Source: Hevea brasiliensis
Taxonomy: Eukaryota; Streptophyta; Magnoliopsida; Malpighiales; Euphorbiaceae
Reading direction: 5' to 3'
Length of the DNA: 64,000 nt
Assembly (NCBI RefSeq): GCF_030052815.1
Contig: NC_079499.1
Span: 100,102,480-100,166,479, forward strand
Below, piece after piece: positions 38,208 through 47,463 of this stretch. Under the pieces are notes generated by a model. It ran no database searches. It saw only the letters and a program-made list of their open reading frames with translations, and was not told the origin of the DNA. The position numbers were made by a program, and so were the translations under genes. The number at the start of each line of letters is the position of its first letter. Position 1 is the stretch's first letter.

Positions 38208-39877
38208 CCACTGTTGATTTAAAACTTTTAGGCAAGGATAGGATAAGGACTCTTCCGACCTCTTCTATTTTGACGGGACTCGGACAAAGACTTTTCCGAC
38301 CTTTAAAAATTTAACCACAGCTACGGGTCCTAAGAACCTAAAACTAAGAATTCGGCATTCAAAAATGCCGATAAGGTTTCGGATACCTGTGGATCGAACG
38401 GGAACACTAGACTTGATTCACTGACCTTTTCATGTAGTCATTTTACCAATATCTATTAACATCCGATCTATTCTGTTTTGTTTACTTTGGTTCTATTTCG
38501 CTTTATGACATCTTGCCGAATTGCTGTTTACGTCAGCCTAATAGTTTGGCTATCTTCCTGACGTGTTATTCATGTTTTTTTCTTTTAAAAGAGACCTCTA
38601 AGTTGCAGTTACCTACGTTTACCCAACAATTTACATACTACTAGGAGTTAGAAAACTTGCTTTCAGAAATGATAAAGATTAATAAAAATGAACTGATCAC
38701 TAAAGAGATGATTTGGGAGTGTCATTCTTTAGGGATCGTTTGTGCAAAAGTAATCTTGAAGAAAGTCACAGATGTAAGAAGAACAAAGAAAATGCGGAAA
38801 GTAAATATAGGCACTTAATAAAACTGAGCTCTTACCTGTAAGGAGCCAATTTTATTGAAATAACTATGGGGTGTCGAATGGTGATAAGGCAACGGATTGA
38901 TTGGCCTGAGGGTGGTGTTCTTCGTGAACTGGAGGGTACTTAACTAAAATGCGATCAGATCAAGATAGAAAGAACCGAGTGATATGAAGTTGAGCTTGGA
39001 CAGTGAAAACAGAGATGATAAAAGGCAGAAAGTGAGAGTATGACCAGATAATGAACAAACTGGAAATGTAGAGTTCCAGTATTCAGAATCTCTTCAAGAA
39101 AACACTTCAGAAAACTAGTTTCAAAAGTCTTTTTAATCGACACTTCTAAGTAGCAGAGTAACAAACTAAATGAACTTTTAGAGTTCCTCTACTATAATAA
39201 CAGCCTCTTGTCTATTTTTTCGTCCCTTGAACAGTTTTTATGCAGGTATTTATAGGAATCGGGTGCTCTTCGTGAAGGGTCAGGATTTATTTTGAGGGAG
39301 ATGGAGGGTCAAGATTTCGAAAGACATGATCGGAGGTTCAGGAATTAAAGAGAATCAAAATGAATGGTTGAGATCACTCTTCATAATATTTGTCCTTTTC
39401 TTCTTTCTATCTAACGGTCCAAATTTCCTTGTCCGGAACGATCTGAGGGCTAAGAGCGAAAGACGCTGGTATTGTCGTCTTCTCTCTTGATCTAAGGGTT
39501 CCGGGTTTGTCCTTACAAGTGGGATCAACGGTGGAGATTGGAATGTACAGGACTGTCATGACATACCACGCACTGTCGATGTGCGGGCGATTCTTAGGCG
39601 TGCGGTGGAGATCTCGTTTGCAACGCCTTAACTACCTCGGCTCTGATTCTGACGACGGTTATTGGGATTTGTCTTATTCTTTTTGCCTACCGATCCCTCC
39701 TCTTTCTGATCTCTTTCACATGTTCTTTCCGACCTTTCATGCTGGTCTCCCACCTTCCGATCTACTATTCCGATCTTTTCCCTTCTTCAGGTCCTGGTCC
39801 GTCAAAGCATTAATTGTCCTCGATTCCCGAAGCGTCCGCTTCGTTTTCTGCTTAGTAATAAATGCTCGTTTTCCCCC

Positions 39878-39886
39878 TATATATAC
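39878..39886 (+). promoter_or_regulatory. TATA box 1 within the 5.96 kb insertion
   Basis: 'ctatatata' follows 'aataaatgctcgttttccccc' and precedes an A/C-rich probable start region ('gacaacagagacatttcc'). The arrangement resembles the second promoter at 40772, which is also preceded by 'aaatgctcg'. Confidence 0.55.
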
Positions 39887-40156
39887 CCCTGACAACAGAG
39901 ACATTTCCTTCATCTGATTCTCCTCTCTTCCTTCTTACTTGTTTTAACTGTTCCGGCAGTAATTCCGGCTAAGACTGTGGCTTTTGATCCCTTTCCGATG
40001 GACCTTTTTACTCACCGACTGAAAATTTACGATCCCGGTGATCGAATAACCTTGTCTGATGACGGTGAGAGAACTGGATCAATTGACCGATCTGGATTGT
40101 GGACCTTGATCGTGCTGGGTCGAAGTCGCTCATCTGAGTTTATTCGGCTTCTTACC

Positions 40157-40216
40157 ACATTGGGTGTTCCGACAGCGTCTTTCCTCCACATTGGGTGTTC
40201 CGACAGCGGGTCGGTT
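40157..40216 (+). repeat. 29-bp direct duplication 'cacattgggtgttccgacag'
   Basis: The phrase occurs at about 40157 and again at about 40186, separated by 'cgtctttcctc', with no mismatch in the shared core. It is a private tandem duplication within the 5.96 kb insertion. Confidence 0.8.
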
Positions 40217-40388
40217 TCGAGTGGTAACATCGGTGACGATGTCTCTCATCTTCATGGGAGTCATAGTCACCCCATCTGAGCTGTACATCTATCCGATGTC
40301 AATAGCCGGTCTCCTGATCAAACACCTCTTTTGATTCAGCCACGAGACTAGGCTTTGACATAGGTCCTTTAGATAGGATGTTCCACCG

Positions 40389-40515
40389 GTCTCTAGAGAT
40401 CGCCCAAATGATGTAATCCTTCAATGTAATCAGATCTCTAGAGATCGCCCAAATGATGTAATTAGACCTTTATCATAATCCGATCCCTAGAGATAGCCCA
40501 AATGGTGTAATCCGA
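40389..40515 (+). repeat. Three-copy repeat 'ctagagatcgcccaaatgat'
   Basis: Copies start near 40389, 40432 and 40480, each '(t/c)ctagagat(c/a)gcccaaatg(a/g)tgtaat'. 'ctctagag' is self-complementary, so each copy has a small palindrome. They lie between the two promoter-like modules. Confidence 0.8.
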
Positions 40516-40771
40516 ACTTTTGGAAATAAAAATCTTGTTTCTCCAATTATTATCTTATTTGATTATTTTCTGATCTCTGATATATTTGTCCGATCTGGAT
40601 TCTAACAAAATGACTCTTAACTGATCCTTTATTCAAAATATTCAACTTATTATGCCGACCTCTACTTAACCGATCTCCTTGGGATGTTCAAGAGACGTGT
40701 CAGAACAGCTGGCAGCTCACGTTAACCGATGCACTGCCTGGAATCTCGCGAGCATTAAATGCTCGGACTAG

Positions 40772-40779
40772 TATAAATA
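40772..40779 (+). promoter_or_regulatory. TATA box 2, upstream of the insertion's gene
   Basis: 'tataaata' in 'actagtataaatagggg', followed about 30 bases later by 'ttgttctctcattcc', a plausible start site. The ATG of the gene lies 158 bases on. A possible small 5'-UTR intron donor ('ccggtaaggg', about 40886) is seen. This is the best promoter candidate for 40937-42844. Confidence 0.7.
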
Positions 40780-40936
40780 GGGGTGAGGGACTAGCCAGTT
40801 GTTCTCTCATTCCATTTTCAGTCTCTTGCTCACAACTTCGAAGTTCTCTCATTTTCTCCAGTTCTTCCGACGCCGATCAGACTCCGGTAAGGGCTTTGAT
40901 CCTCTTTTTAGTTTAAATTCTTTGTTTCTTTTGAAA

Positions 40937-41737
40937 ATGAGCGGTGCCGAAGGTCAGAGAGCGGCGAGCCCTCCTTCCATTCAGTTCTCGTGGTCATTGT
41001 CTGATGAAGAAGAGGCAGTCGGGCCAAGCGTTCAACAAGAACCTCCCAGGGCCTCCGCTCCAACTCGGGGGCGGGTCATACCATCAAGGCTTGCACCTTC
41101 TTCAGGGAGAGAGACTCTCCCTATAGACGAGCTACCGTCGGTTCTTCGAGAATCCGATCTGCAATCGTTTAGCCAAGAATATAACATTCGGCCTGATTCG
41201 TACGAGCTAATCAAGTGCCACGGCGATCTTCGTGTCGATCACTCCTTTGAAGAGAATGACATGGTTATGGTGTACGAGGAACAGTTAAAGGCCGGTCTGA
41301 GGTTCCCTCTAGACGATTTCTATAAGGAGGTCCTAAAACTTCACCGAGCATGCATTGTTCAAATTCACCCCAACTCGTGGCGGATCTTGGTAGCCTTCCG
41401 AGGTCTATGCCGAGCTAAGGGAATCAGACCTACGGCTAAGGTGTTCGCCGAGCTGCACAGACTAACTCACCGAAAGGATGACGAACACTGGTTCTTTCAG
41501 GCGAAGCCTCATTGCGGGCTCTTTTCCGATCTGCCCTCATCCCTTAAGAATTGGAAGAACCGTTTCTTCATTCTGAGGAGCAAAGATCCGAGCTGCTTTG
41601 AGGACTTCCCCCGTAGCTGGTGGTACCAGGGGCCCTTGCTTCCGAAGCACATTACCCTGAGTCAGGAGGAAAGCTTAATAGTGATGGATCTGAAGAGTCA
41701 GGCCGCCACTCAAAAGTATTCTTGTTTGGATGCGTGA
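40937..41737 (+). CDS. Putative gypsy-type transposon-domain protein (first part of the gene)
   Basis: ATG at 40937 opens a 266-aa frame. Residues 1-75 are a Ser/Pro-rich variable N-terminus. Residues about 105-235 match the plant 'putative gypsy type transposon' domain (PF04195 type), with 'YEEQLKAGLRFPL', 'VQIHPNSWRILVAFRGLC' and 'KNRFFILR' in family order. The function of that domain is unknown; it usually occurs in transposon-associated proteins with a coiled-coil C-terminus. The frame stops at 41735, but another frame continues 'TIQLLTGQDRELPLSDLGI' up to a GT donor near 41815, so a small frameshift or an undetected splice probably breaks the gene. The acceptor 'ttgtgcag|gt' before 41879 joins it to the downstream part. 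Confidence 0.75.
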   Translation: MSGAEGQRAASPPSIQFSWSLSDEEEAVGPSVQQEPPRASAPTRGRVIPSRLAPSSGRETLPIDELPSVLRESDLQSFSQEYNIRPDSYELIKCHGDLRVDHSFEENDMVMVYEEQLKAGLRFPLDDFYKEVLKLHRACIVQIHPNSWRILVAFRGLCRAKGIRPTAKVFAELHRLTHRKDDEHWFFQAKPHCGLFSDLPSSLKNWKNRFFILRSKDPSCFEDFPRSWWYQGPLLPKHITLSQEESLIVMDLKSQAATQKYSCLDA

Positions 41738-41878
41738 TCGCCGAGCTGCACCATTAGACTATTCAATTGCTCACCGGCCAAGACCGCGAACTTCCGCTCT
41801 CTGACCTCGGCATTGGTATTTTCTATATCTCAGTTCTCGCGACCTTAGCGATCTCACTAACCTTTTCTTTGTGCAGGT

Positions 41879-42844
41879 ATGGCGGGTGGTGAGGGTTCTA
41901 GGAAGCGGAAGAAGGAAAGAGAGATCTCCCGGAAAGTAAAGGAGATGAAGCGTTCGGAAATGCTTCGAACACCCGGTCATGAGCCTGGGGAGATACAAAG
42001 AGACCCGCCTCAACCTTCGGGTCCGCCGACCTCAGAAGCTGTCCGATCTCCTCCTAGAACGGAAGAGCAGCCTCCACCTCTCCCAATTGTTCCAAGCACA
42101 GAAAGGGGCCCTACTCAAGCTTCTGGGAGGACCTCTTCTCGTGGCGCTCAAATACTGATCGACTCTTTGAAGAATAACCGGACTGTTAGGGAGAACCCCG
42201 ATTTTGCCAAAGTCCTGGGGTCTACCATATTCTTTCAGGAGGATCGGGACAGGCTATCCCGGAATGGTCTCGATAATATCTTGACTCGATCCATGAGCCT
42301 GAACGTGGAGTGTCTGGTGAACCAGACCATGGTTCGGGAAAAGATTCAGCATCTGGGTAAGGAGATCGGGAAGAAGAATAAGAAAGTGGCTTCCCTCCGA
42401 TCCCAACTCTCATCCGCTCGGGATTATATATCTCAATTCGAGGGACGGGCAAAGTTCCATGAAGACAGGCTGGCCGAACAGAATCATATTTTGGCTGAGA
42501 GGGACCGTGCTCTTGGGGAAGTCCAGGCGCTTCACGCCAACGAAGCCGCTCAGGTCGCTCAACTTATAGAGGAACTCAAGGCAAAGGATGAGGAGCTTAA
42601 GGAGAAAGACGAGGAGCTGAAGGAGAGAGACGAAGAGATGGTGGCGGGAATAGCCGGAGCCTATGTGAATGCTCACAAGGACCTCTTGGCTGAACTCCAG
42701 AAGCGCTACCCTGAAGAGGACTTCTCCTGGATGGCCGACCTGGCTCCTGAGGGCGACGATGAGGACAGTGAGGAGGAAGCCGAGGGTGAGAGAGAGAGTG
42801 AGCAAAATGTAAATCAGGCTGGGGGTGATCCCCCAGCCGAATAG
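41879..42844 (+). CDS. Coiled-coil C-terminal part of the transposon-type gene
   Basis: 321 aa open from the ATG at 41879, stop TAG. A Lys/Arg-rich start 'SRKRKKEREISRKVKEMKR' (possible nuclear signal) is followed by a Pro-rich linker. A helical segment follows, then a long coiled coil (about 145-265) with the heptad-like 'LKAKDEELKEKDEELKERDEE', and an acidic tail 'GDDEDSEEEAEGERESE'. The frame begins just after a good splice acceptor (41876), so it is probably the second exon of the gene starting at 40937 rather than a separate gene; the internal ATG would then be coincidental. Base composition is GC-richer than the surrounding LTR. No catalytic domain is seen. Confidence 0.7.
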   Translation: MAGGEGSRKRKKEREISRKVKEMKRSEMLRTPGHEPGEIQRDPPQPSGPPTSEAVRSPPRTEEQPPPLPIVPSTERGPTQASGRTSSRGAQILIDSLKNNRTVRENPDFAKVLGSTIFFQEDRDRLSRNGLDNILTRSMSLNVECLVNQTMVREKIQHLGKEIGKKNKKVASLRSQLSSARDYISQFEGRAKFHEDRLAEQNHILAERDRALGEVQALHANEAAQVAQLIEELKAKDEELKEKDEELKERDEEMVAGIAGAYVNAHKDLLAELQKRYPEEDFSWMADLAPEGDDEDSEEEAEGERESEQNVNQAGGDPPAE

Positions 42845-43427
42845 CTTGTACAAAAAAAAATGAAATGGAATGTCTCTTTTGTTTAATGAATGGATGTGAT
42901 CGGAAAATCTCTGAATTGCCTAAGTATCTAAATGCAATTATTAATCTAAGTATAAGAGATCGGAAAGTACAATAAGCATGAGATCGGTGGGGAAGAAATG
43001 CTGAACGGGACTTGATTAAAATTGAAAATTTAACTTGAAAACTTAAGATCGGAACCCTCGTTAAACCGAACCAAAACCTTAGCTCTTAATCTTCCGAAAA
43101 GGAGATCGGCAATAAAACTGGTAAGAAAAGATCTAATGCTAGTTCACTTCATTTATCAACAGAGATCAGGGATATACCCGACGTCCTAAATTCGGCAATG
43201 GTTTGAGAGATCGGTAAATGATTTGAGAGATCGGCAGGGCTTTAACGAATGTTAGGACTTAGCATTGATTCAATCCCTTTTAAGGAGAGTTCGGAAATAT
43301 GGTCATCTGGTAAAGAAAAATAAAGAGAAATCGGAAATGTCATTGGCTGGCCCAGGGAGACCTAGTGCTGGGGATTGGTTTCAAAGTCTTGTTGATTTTG
43401 GGGATCGGCCAAAATATGGTGTCGACA
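42845..43427 (+). other. 3' part of the 5.96 kb insertion
   Basis: It follows the stop codon of the coiled-coil frame. It contains about ten 'agatcgg' or 'gatcgg' motifs but no gene, ending at TGTCGACA. No polypurine tract precedes the end. Confidence 0.6.
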
Positions 43428-44740
43428 GCCGGATTTGGTGGCCGTTTCTGGTGCCGGTGAGGAGAGAGAAAATCAATTTTTTTAACTTTTCGATGAGATT
43501 TCTGACAATCCGACCGTTGGATCGACGATCCAAGACCACCTATGGACTCAGGAGGAGGAGAGGAACATTTTGGTGTAACCAGTTTCAGCAAATGTCGCCA
43601 GCGACGGGCTGCCAGCCACCTTGCTCGGTGGTTCTGGCTATGGCTCCGGTGAGCTTTGGGGATGATTCAACTTCTAGAGGCTTCCTCATAAATTTTTGAA
43701 ATTCTTGAGACATAGATAAGCTTCGGGTAAGATTATTTTCATTATTTCTCAGTCTGTGGAATATAAATGCAGTGTTTCTTAAATAGAAAAAATTGGAAAA
43801 TTTTTCTAAGAAAAATATATGATGAAAGTAAAATTATTTAGAGATATTCTATAGTGTTTGTTGAATTTTTGAGTGATTATAAAATATTTTTGAAAAATAT
43901 AGATGGATTTTAGTTAGATTTTTAGCATATGGACATATAAGATTATCTGAGATTATGATATTTAAATTTTATATGATTGGTTGAAACTTGAGAATAGAGG
44001 TTTAAATATGTGAATATTGAATTGGGTTGAATTAAGAATATGTTAGCTGTTGGAAACTTATGGAATTGAGTAATATTCTTAAATAAAATATTCATGGGTG
44101 ATTAAAAAATTACAATTCCTTTGTGATAGCTTTATAACTTTATTAAGGACCGTGGGGCAAAATTTTAGAATTTTTAGAGCTTGTTTGAGTGGATTTTTAC
44201 AAAATATCAATTATAGGGATTAAAACATAATTTTTCAAGTTTATGACTATTGTCTGATTTGGAGGCCCAAGAGGAGCCATATAATATTGATGAGATGTGA
44301 TTGTGAAAATTGGAAATTTAGAAGTGTTATTTGAATTTTTTTACAGGTTAGGTAGGTCCTAGGTATAGGGGAAACTCTGCTGAATTTTCAGCATAAATTA
44401 GGATTGCCTTTTTAAATTTATTTTTATTTAAATTGCACTAATAAATTCATAATAAAATTACGTAGGTGATCAGGGTCAACCATCTTCCTTCACCCAACCT
44501 CTACCGTCGTCTCTGGTGTACTGTGAGTAAAATATTAATTTTAATTATAATTTCGATATTATTATATGTTCAAGTATACCCATGCATTACTTATAAATAT
44601 GTATCTATGTAGTTAAATATTAGACATGTTTTATATTGCATTCATAATTAATGAAGTACCATGAATGTTATTTGTGGTAATTTGGAGCAGTGTGCATGCG
44701 TTGGCGTACGTGTGGTATGGTATTGGATATGGACAGAACG

Positions 44741-44908
44741 GGTAGACATGGCTTGAGAGACACTTACTGGGACCTAGTCATTTATGGATAAGTCAGGGTA
44801 GACACGGCTTGAGAGACACTCGCTGGGACCTAGTCATTTATGGATAAGTCAGGGTAGACACGGCTTGAGAGACACTCGCTGGGACTCTGCATTTGGTTTA
44901 TTAAGTGA
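44741..44908 (+). repeat. Three-copy 56-bp tandem repeat in the 3' LTR
   Basis: Units start 'ggtagaca(t/c)ggcttgagag' at 44741, 44797 and 44853. The same unit occurs twice in the 5' LTR (31192, 31248), and about twice, inverted, in the solo LTR near 5440-5520, so copy number varies between LTRs of one family. Confidence 0.85.
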
Positions 44909-45615
44909 AAGTCTGGCTTAAGAGATACTCGCTAGCAGATGTTAGATTAAGAGAGCTGTATAGGGAATTAGCTCCCATATATGTACTGTTTGAATAATAT
45001 TGGGTGTGTGAGTGCTCCAAATTATCTTTTTACTGTTATTATGTGATTTGTATGAAATTTATGATGATGTTACATTCCATTCCTTATGATGCATTAGCAA
45101 TTGTGGTTAAAATTAGTATTTTACTCTTTGAGTCGAACGCTCACTCCCGTTCACCTATTTTTCCAAGCTACAGGAGGAGTTCTTTTACAGAGCAACATGT
45201 TTTCTTCCTTGCAGGTTTAACGTCGGTTATTTAATTGTTTTATTATTTTTCTAAATTTGAAATCTAGAACTCCGCATGTGTTAGTAATAGCATGGACCTT
45301 GTTAGAAATCGTGTTAATTTAAATTCTTATGATTAATAAATAAAGATTTGTATGATATTTAATTAATTTGTAAATAATGTAACTGTATTGAGCTGAACTC
45401 TCCTAATTTGAGTTTTTGATAATTATTGAGTTAAGTTGGCCCGAAATAAAATTATAATATTTTAATTTAAATTATTTTTATATGCATGTTGAGCCTAAAT
45501 TATGAGTATGATCATTGTTTTATGAACAGTAAAGCTTACTATGGGTCTTGGAGATTTTATACCGATTCAGGTCCTAGTGCCGATCCGGCCCATGGGATAG
45601 GATCGTGATAACACC

Positions 45616-47300
45616 AATAAGAGATTGGCACCCTTGATTGAATATTGGGATGATGGGAGATCACACCGAAAATCACAACTGATATCAAATATGATAATTA
45701 ATATGTATGCCATTATAGGTAAATGAGGAAAAGACAAATATTCAGTAAGGATTTCTTATAACTATCCCTCATCTCTACATAAATAGGTTTCAAAAGTTAA
45801 CCCACATACGTCATTTTTACACTTTGAGCAAAAAGCTAGTCATTCCATTATCCTAAAAGCCTCTATTACTAAGAGTAAATATCAAATAGCCACTATACCT
45901 CACTTTACCTTTTGTTGTCACCAACCAAGGATTCAGAAAAGTCATGACAATAGCAATTATGGTTCAAATTTTAGAGTCGTATTTGTTAAGATACTTTTGC
46001 ATGAATATCATTATTTATCCGAGCGTAAATCATATTGTAAAAGTTACTTAAAAAAAAAAAACACAAATCCTACTATTTTGTTAACCATGATTATTTATTT
46101 AAATATCTTGTGATTTTGCGTTTTCTTTTTATAAAATAAGAAAGATATTTCATTAATAAAAACCAACATATTATGTTTTTTTATGAATAAAATTAACTAT
46201 TTATATAAAAAAATAATATAAATTTTGTGATTTTATACTTTTAATATTTAGAATTTATGAAATTTTTTTATTGCAATTTAAGGTATGTGATTTCAGTGTT
46301 ATAAATGACAATGGATAATGTACTTACATAAATCACTTTATCCAAATTTGAATCCAATTAGTATTTTTAATATTTAAACTCATCCTAAATTTAAAAAGGA
46401 ATTAAATTCATTTAGTTTGATATATTTTAATCAGTAATTTATATAAAATATTTTATTAATAATTTATATTTTAAAAATTAAAAATAATTCTAATTATTAA
46501 TAAAATATTTAGATTATTATAAAAGTATATATCTTATATTTTATTATTTATTTATATAAATAAATTTAATTAATAAATACTCAATACATGAAATTTAAAT
46601 TTAATCTAAATCTTATTAGAAATGTAAAATATTATTTTGTATCAACTTGTTAAATTAATTTTTAATTATCAAAATTTAGCTATTGAATATCTAAAACTAC
46701 ACGACTCATTACTAATAATATTTTATTTCGTTAACACTTAAATATTGATAAAATAGTTAATATTGTTAAATCCTTCAAAATTTTTATTATTTGTAAATTC
46801 ATCATTATATTTTAACAAGTTAATCCTCAGTGAGTTTATTTATTTATTTAATTCAAGTGGGACTGAGTCTGTCAACTTAACATATGCATATCTAAATATT
46901 TATTTTTTATTATTATTTAATTTTATATTTTAAATTAATTATTTAATTTATTTATTTTAAAAAATATATTATTTAATCCCTTTTCGTTAATTTTTCATTT
47001 TGTTGAAACATGGGTATCTAATCTAATATGTTATTTCTTTAATTTTTCTTCACAATCATTCCACTTTGGAAAAATAGCTGACTTGAAAACAAAACCAGTG
47101 CCCAATCCAGCCAAATCCATGTGCTTAATATCTGTATCCCACCGGATTGATACTTTTAACAGATATTCTCTTGGTTCCCATTTCCCACAGCTTTGATTCC
47201 TTTTCCGTCCAAGTCCCAAAACGATACGTTTAATATCTGGGCCCACATATCTTCAATCCATTGGCCCAGCCCACGCTTAAAATAACAGCAACGTGATTCT
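45616..47300. other. AT-rich spacer between the LARD-like element and the LanC-like gene
   Basis: No gene is recognised. Long runs of A/T words are interrupted only by a short poly-A (about 46051). From about 47040 the composition becomes balanced as the promoter of the downstream gene begins. Confidence 0.6.
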
Positions 47301-47352
47301 TTTGCTATCCAACGGTCATTATTTTATTTTGATACTGGTTGCGGACACGTGT
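47236..47352 (+). promoter_or_regulatory. Promoter elements of the LanC-like gene: site II motifs and palindromic G-box
   Basis: 'tgggccc' (about 47238) and 'ttggcccagccca' (about 47261) are site II-type TGGGCC/GGCCCA motifs bound by TCP factors in many plant housekeeping promoters. 'gacacgtgtc' at 47345-47354 is a perfect 10-base palindrome with a G-box/ABRE core CACGTG, about 115 bases before the ATG. A TATA-like 'cttatacag' lies near 47398. Binding is inferred from motif matches only. Confidence 0.55.
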
Positions 47353-47463
47353 CGAAATGCCGCGTGAAGGAACATGTCCCCGTGTTATGCGCCGCTACTT
47401 ATACAGACCAAAGGAAGGCATTTCTGCAGTTATGTGAGTTTTTAAGAGTCCGTGAGAGATGCC

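Larger units (their letters stand above)
37471..43427 (+). mobile_element. 5.96 kb TG...CA insertion carrying a spliced transposon-type gene
   Basis: It begins TGTCGCAATGG and ends ATGGTGTCGACA, giving 5-bp inverted termini TGTCG/CGACA. The flanks are gccag (37466-37470) and gccgg (43428-43432); the uninterrupted 5' LTR reads 'cctcgccggattt' at this point, so this is a 5-bp duplication with one change. I found no internal direct terminal repeats, no PBS, PPT or pol. It may be an unusually long solo LTR that contains genes, or a complete element of unknown class. It holds a hairpin minisatellite (37887-38207), two TATA-type promoters, two further short repeats and a gene at 40937-42844. The motif AGATCGG/CCGATCT recurs across its whole length. 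Confidence 0.8.
25393..45610 (+). mobile_element. 20.2 kb LARD-like Ty3-gypsy-type retrotransposon with nested insertions
   Basis: It starts TGTAACAACTC, ends ...GTGATA (a decayed TGACA end) and is flanked by a perfect 5-bp duplication acacc (25388-25392, 45611-45615). Components are the 5' LTR 25393-32416, PBS from 32421, internal region 32433-37004, PPT 37005-37019 and 3' LTR 37024-45610. Subtracting nested insertions leaves LTRs of about 2.59 and 2.63 kb and an internal region of about 4.6 kb. No gag, protease, RT, RNase H or integrase reading was recognised, which fits a LARD (large non-autonomous derivative). The pre-PPT phrase 'attcgaggacgaat' is common in Tekay/Del-type gypsy elements, so mobilisation by such a partner is inferred. 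A solo LTR of the same family lies at 4312-7151. Confidence 0.88.
37024..45610 (+). repeat. 3' LTR of the LARD-like element, split by a 5.96 kb insertion
   Basis: It starts TGTAACAACTC after the PPT and ends 'gatcgtgata', followed by the target duplication acacc. Segments 37024-37470 and 43428-45610 are the LTR halves. It carries three copies of a 56-bp unit (44741-44908), where the 5' LTR has two. It lacks both the 4.04 kb and TRIM insertions of the 5' LTR. Confidence 0.88.
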
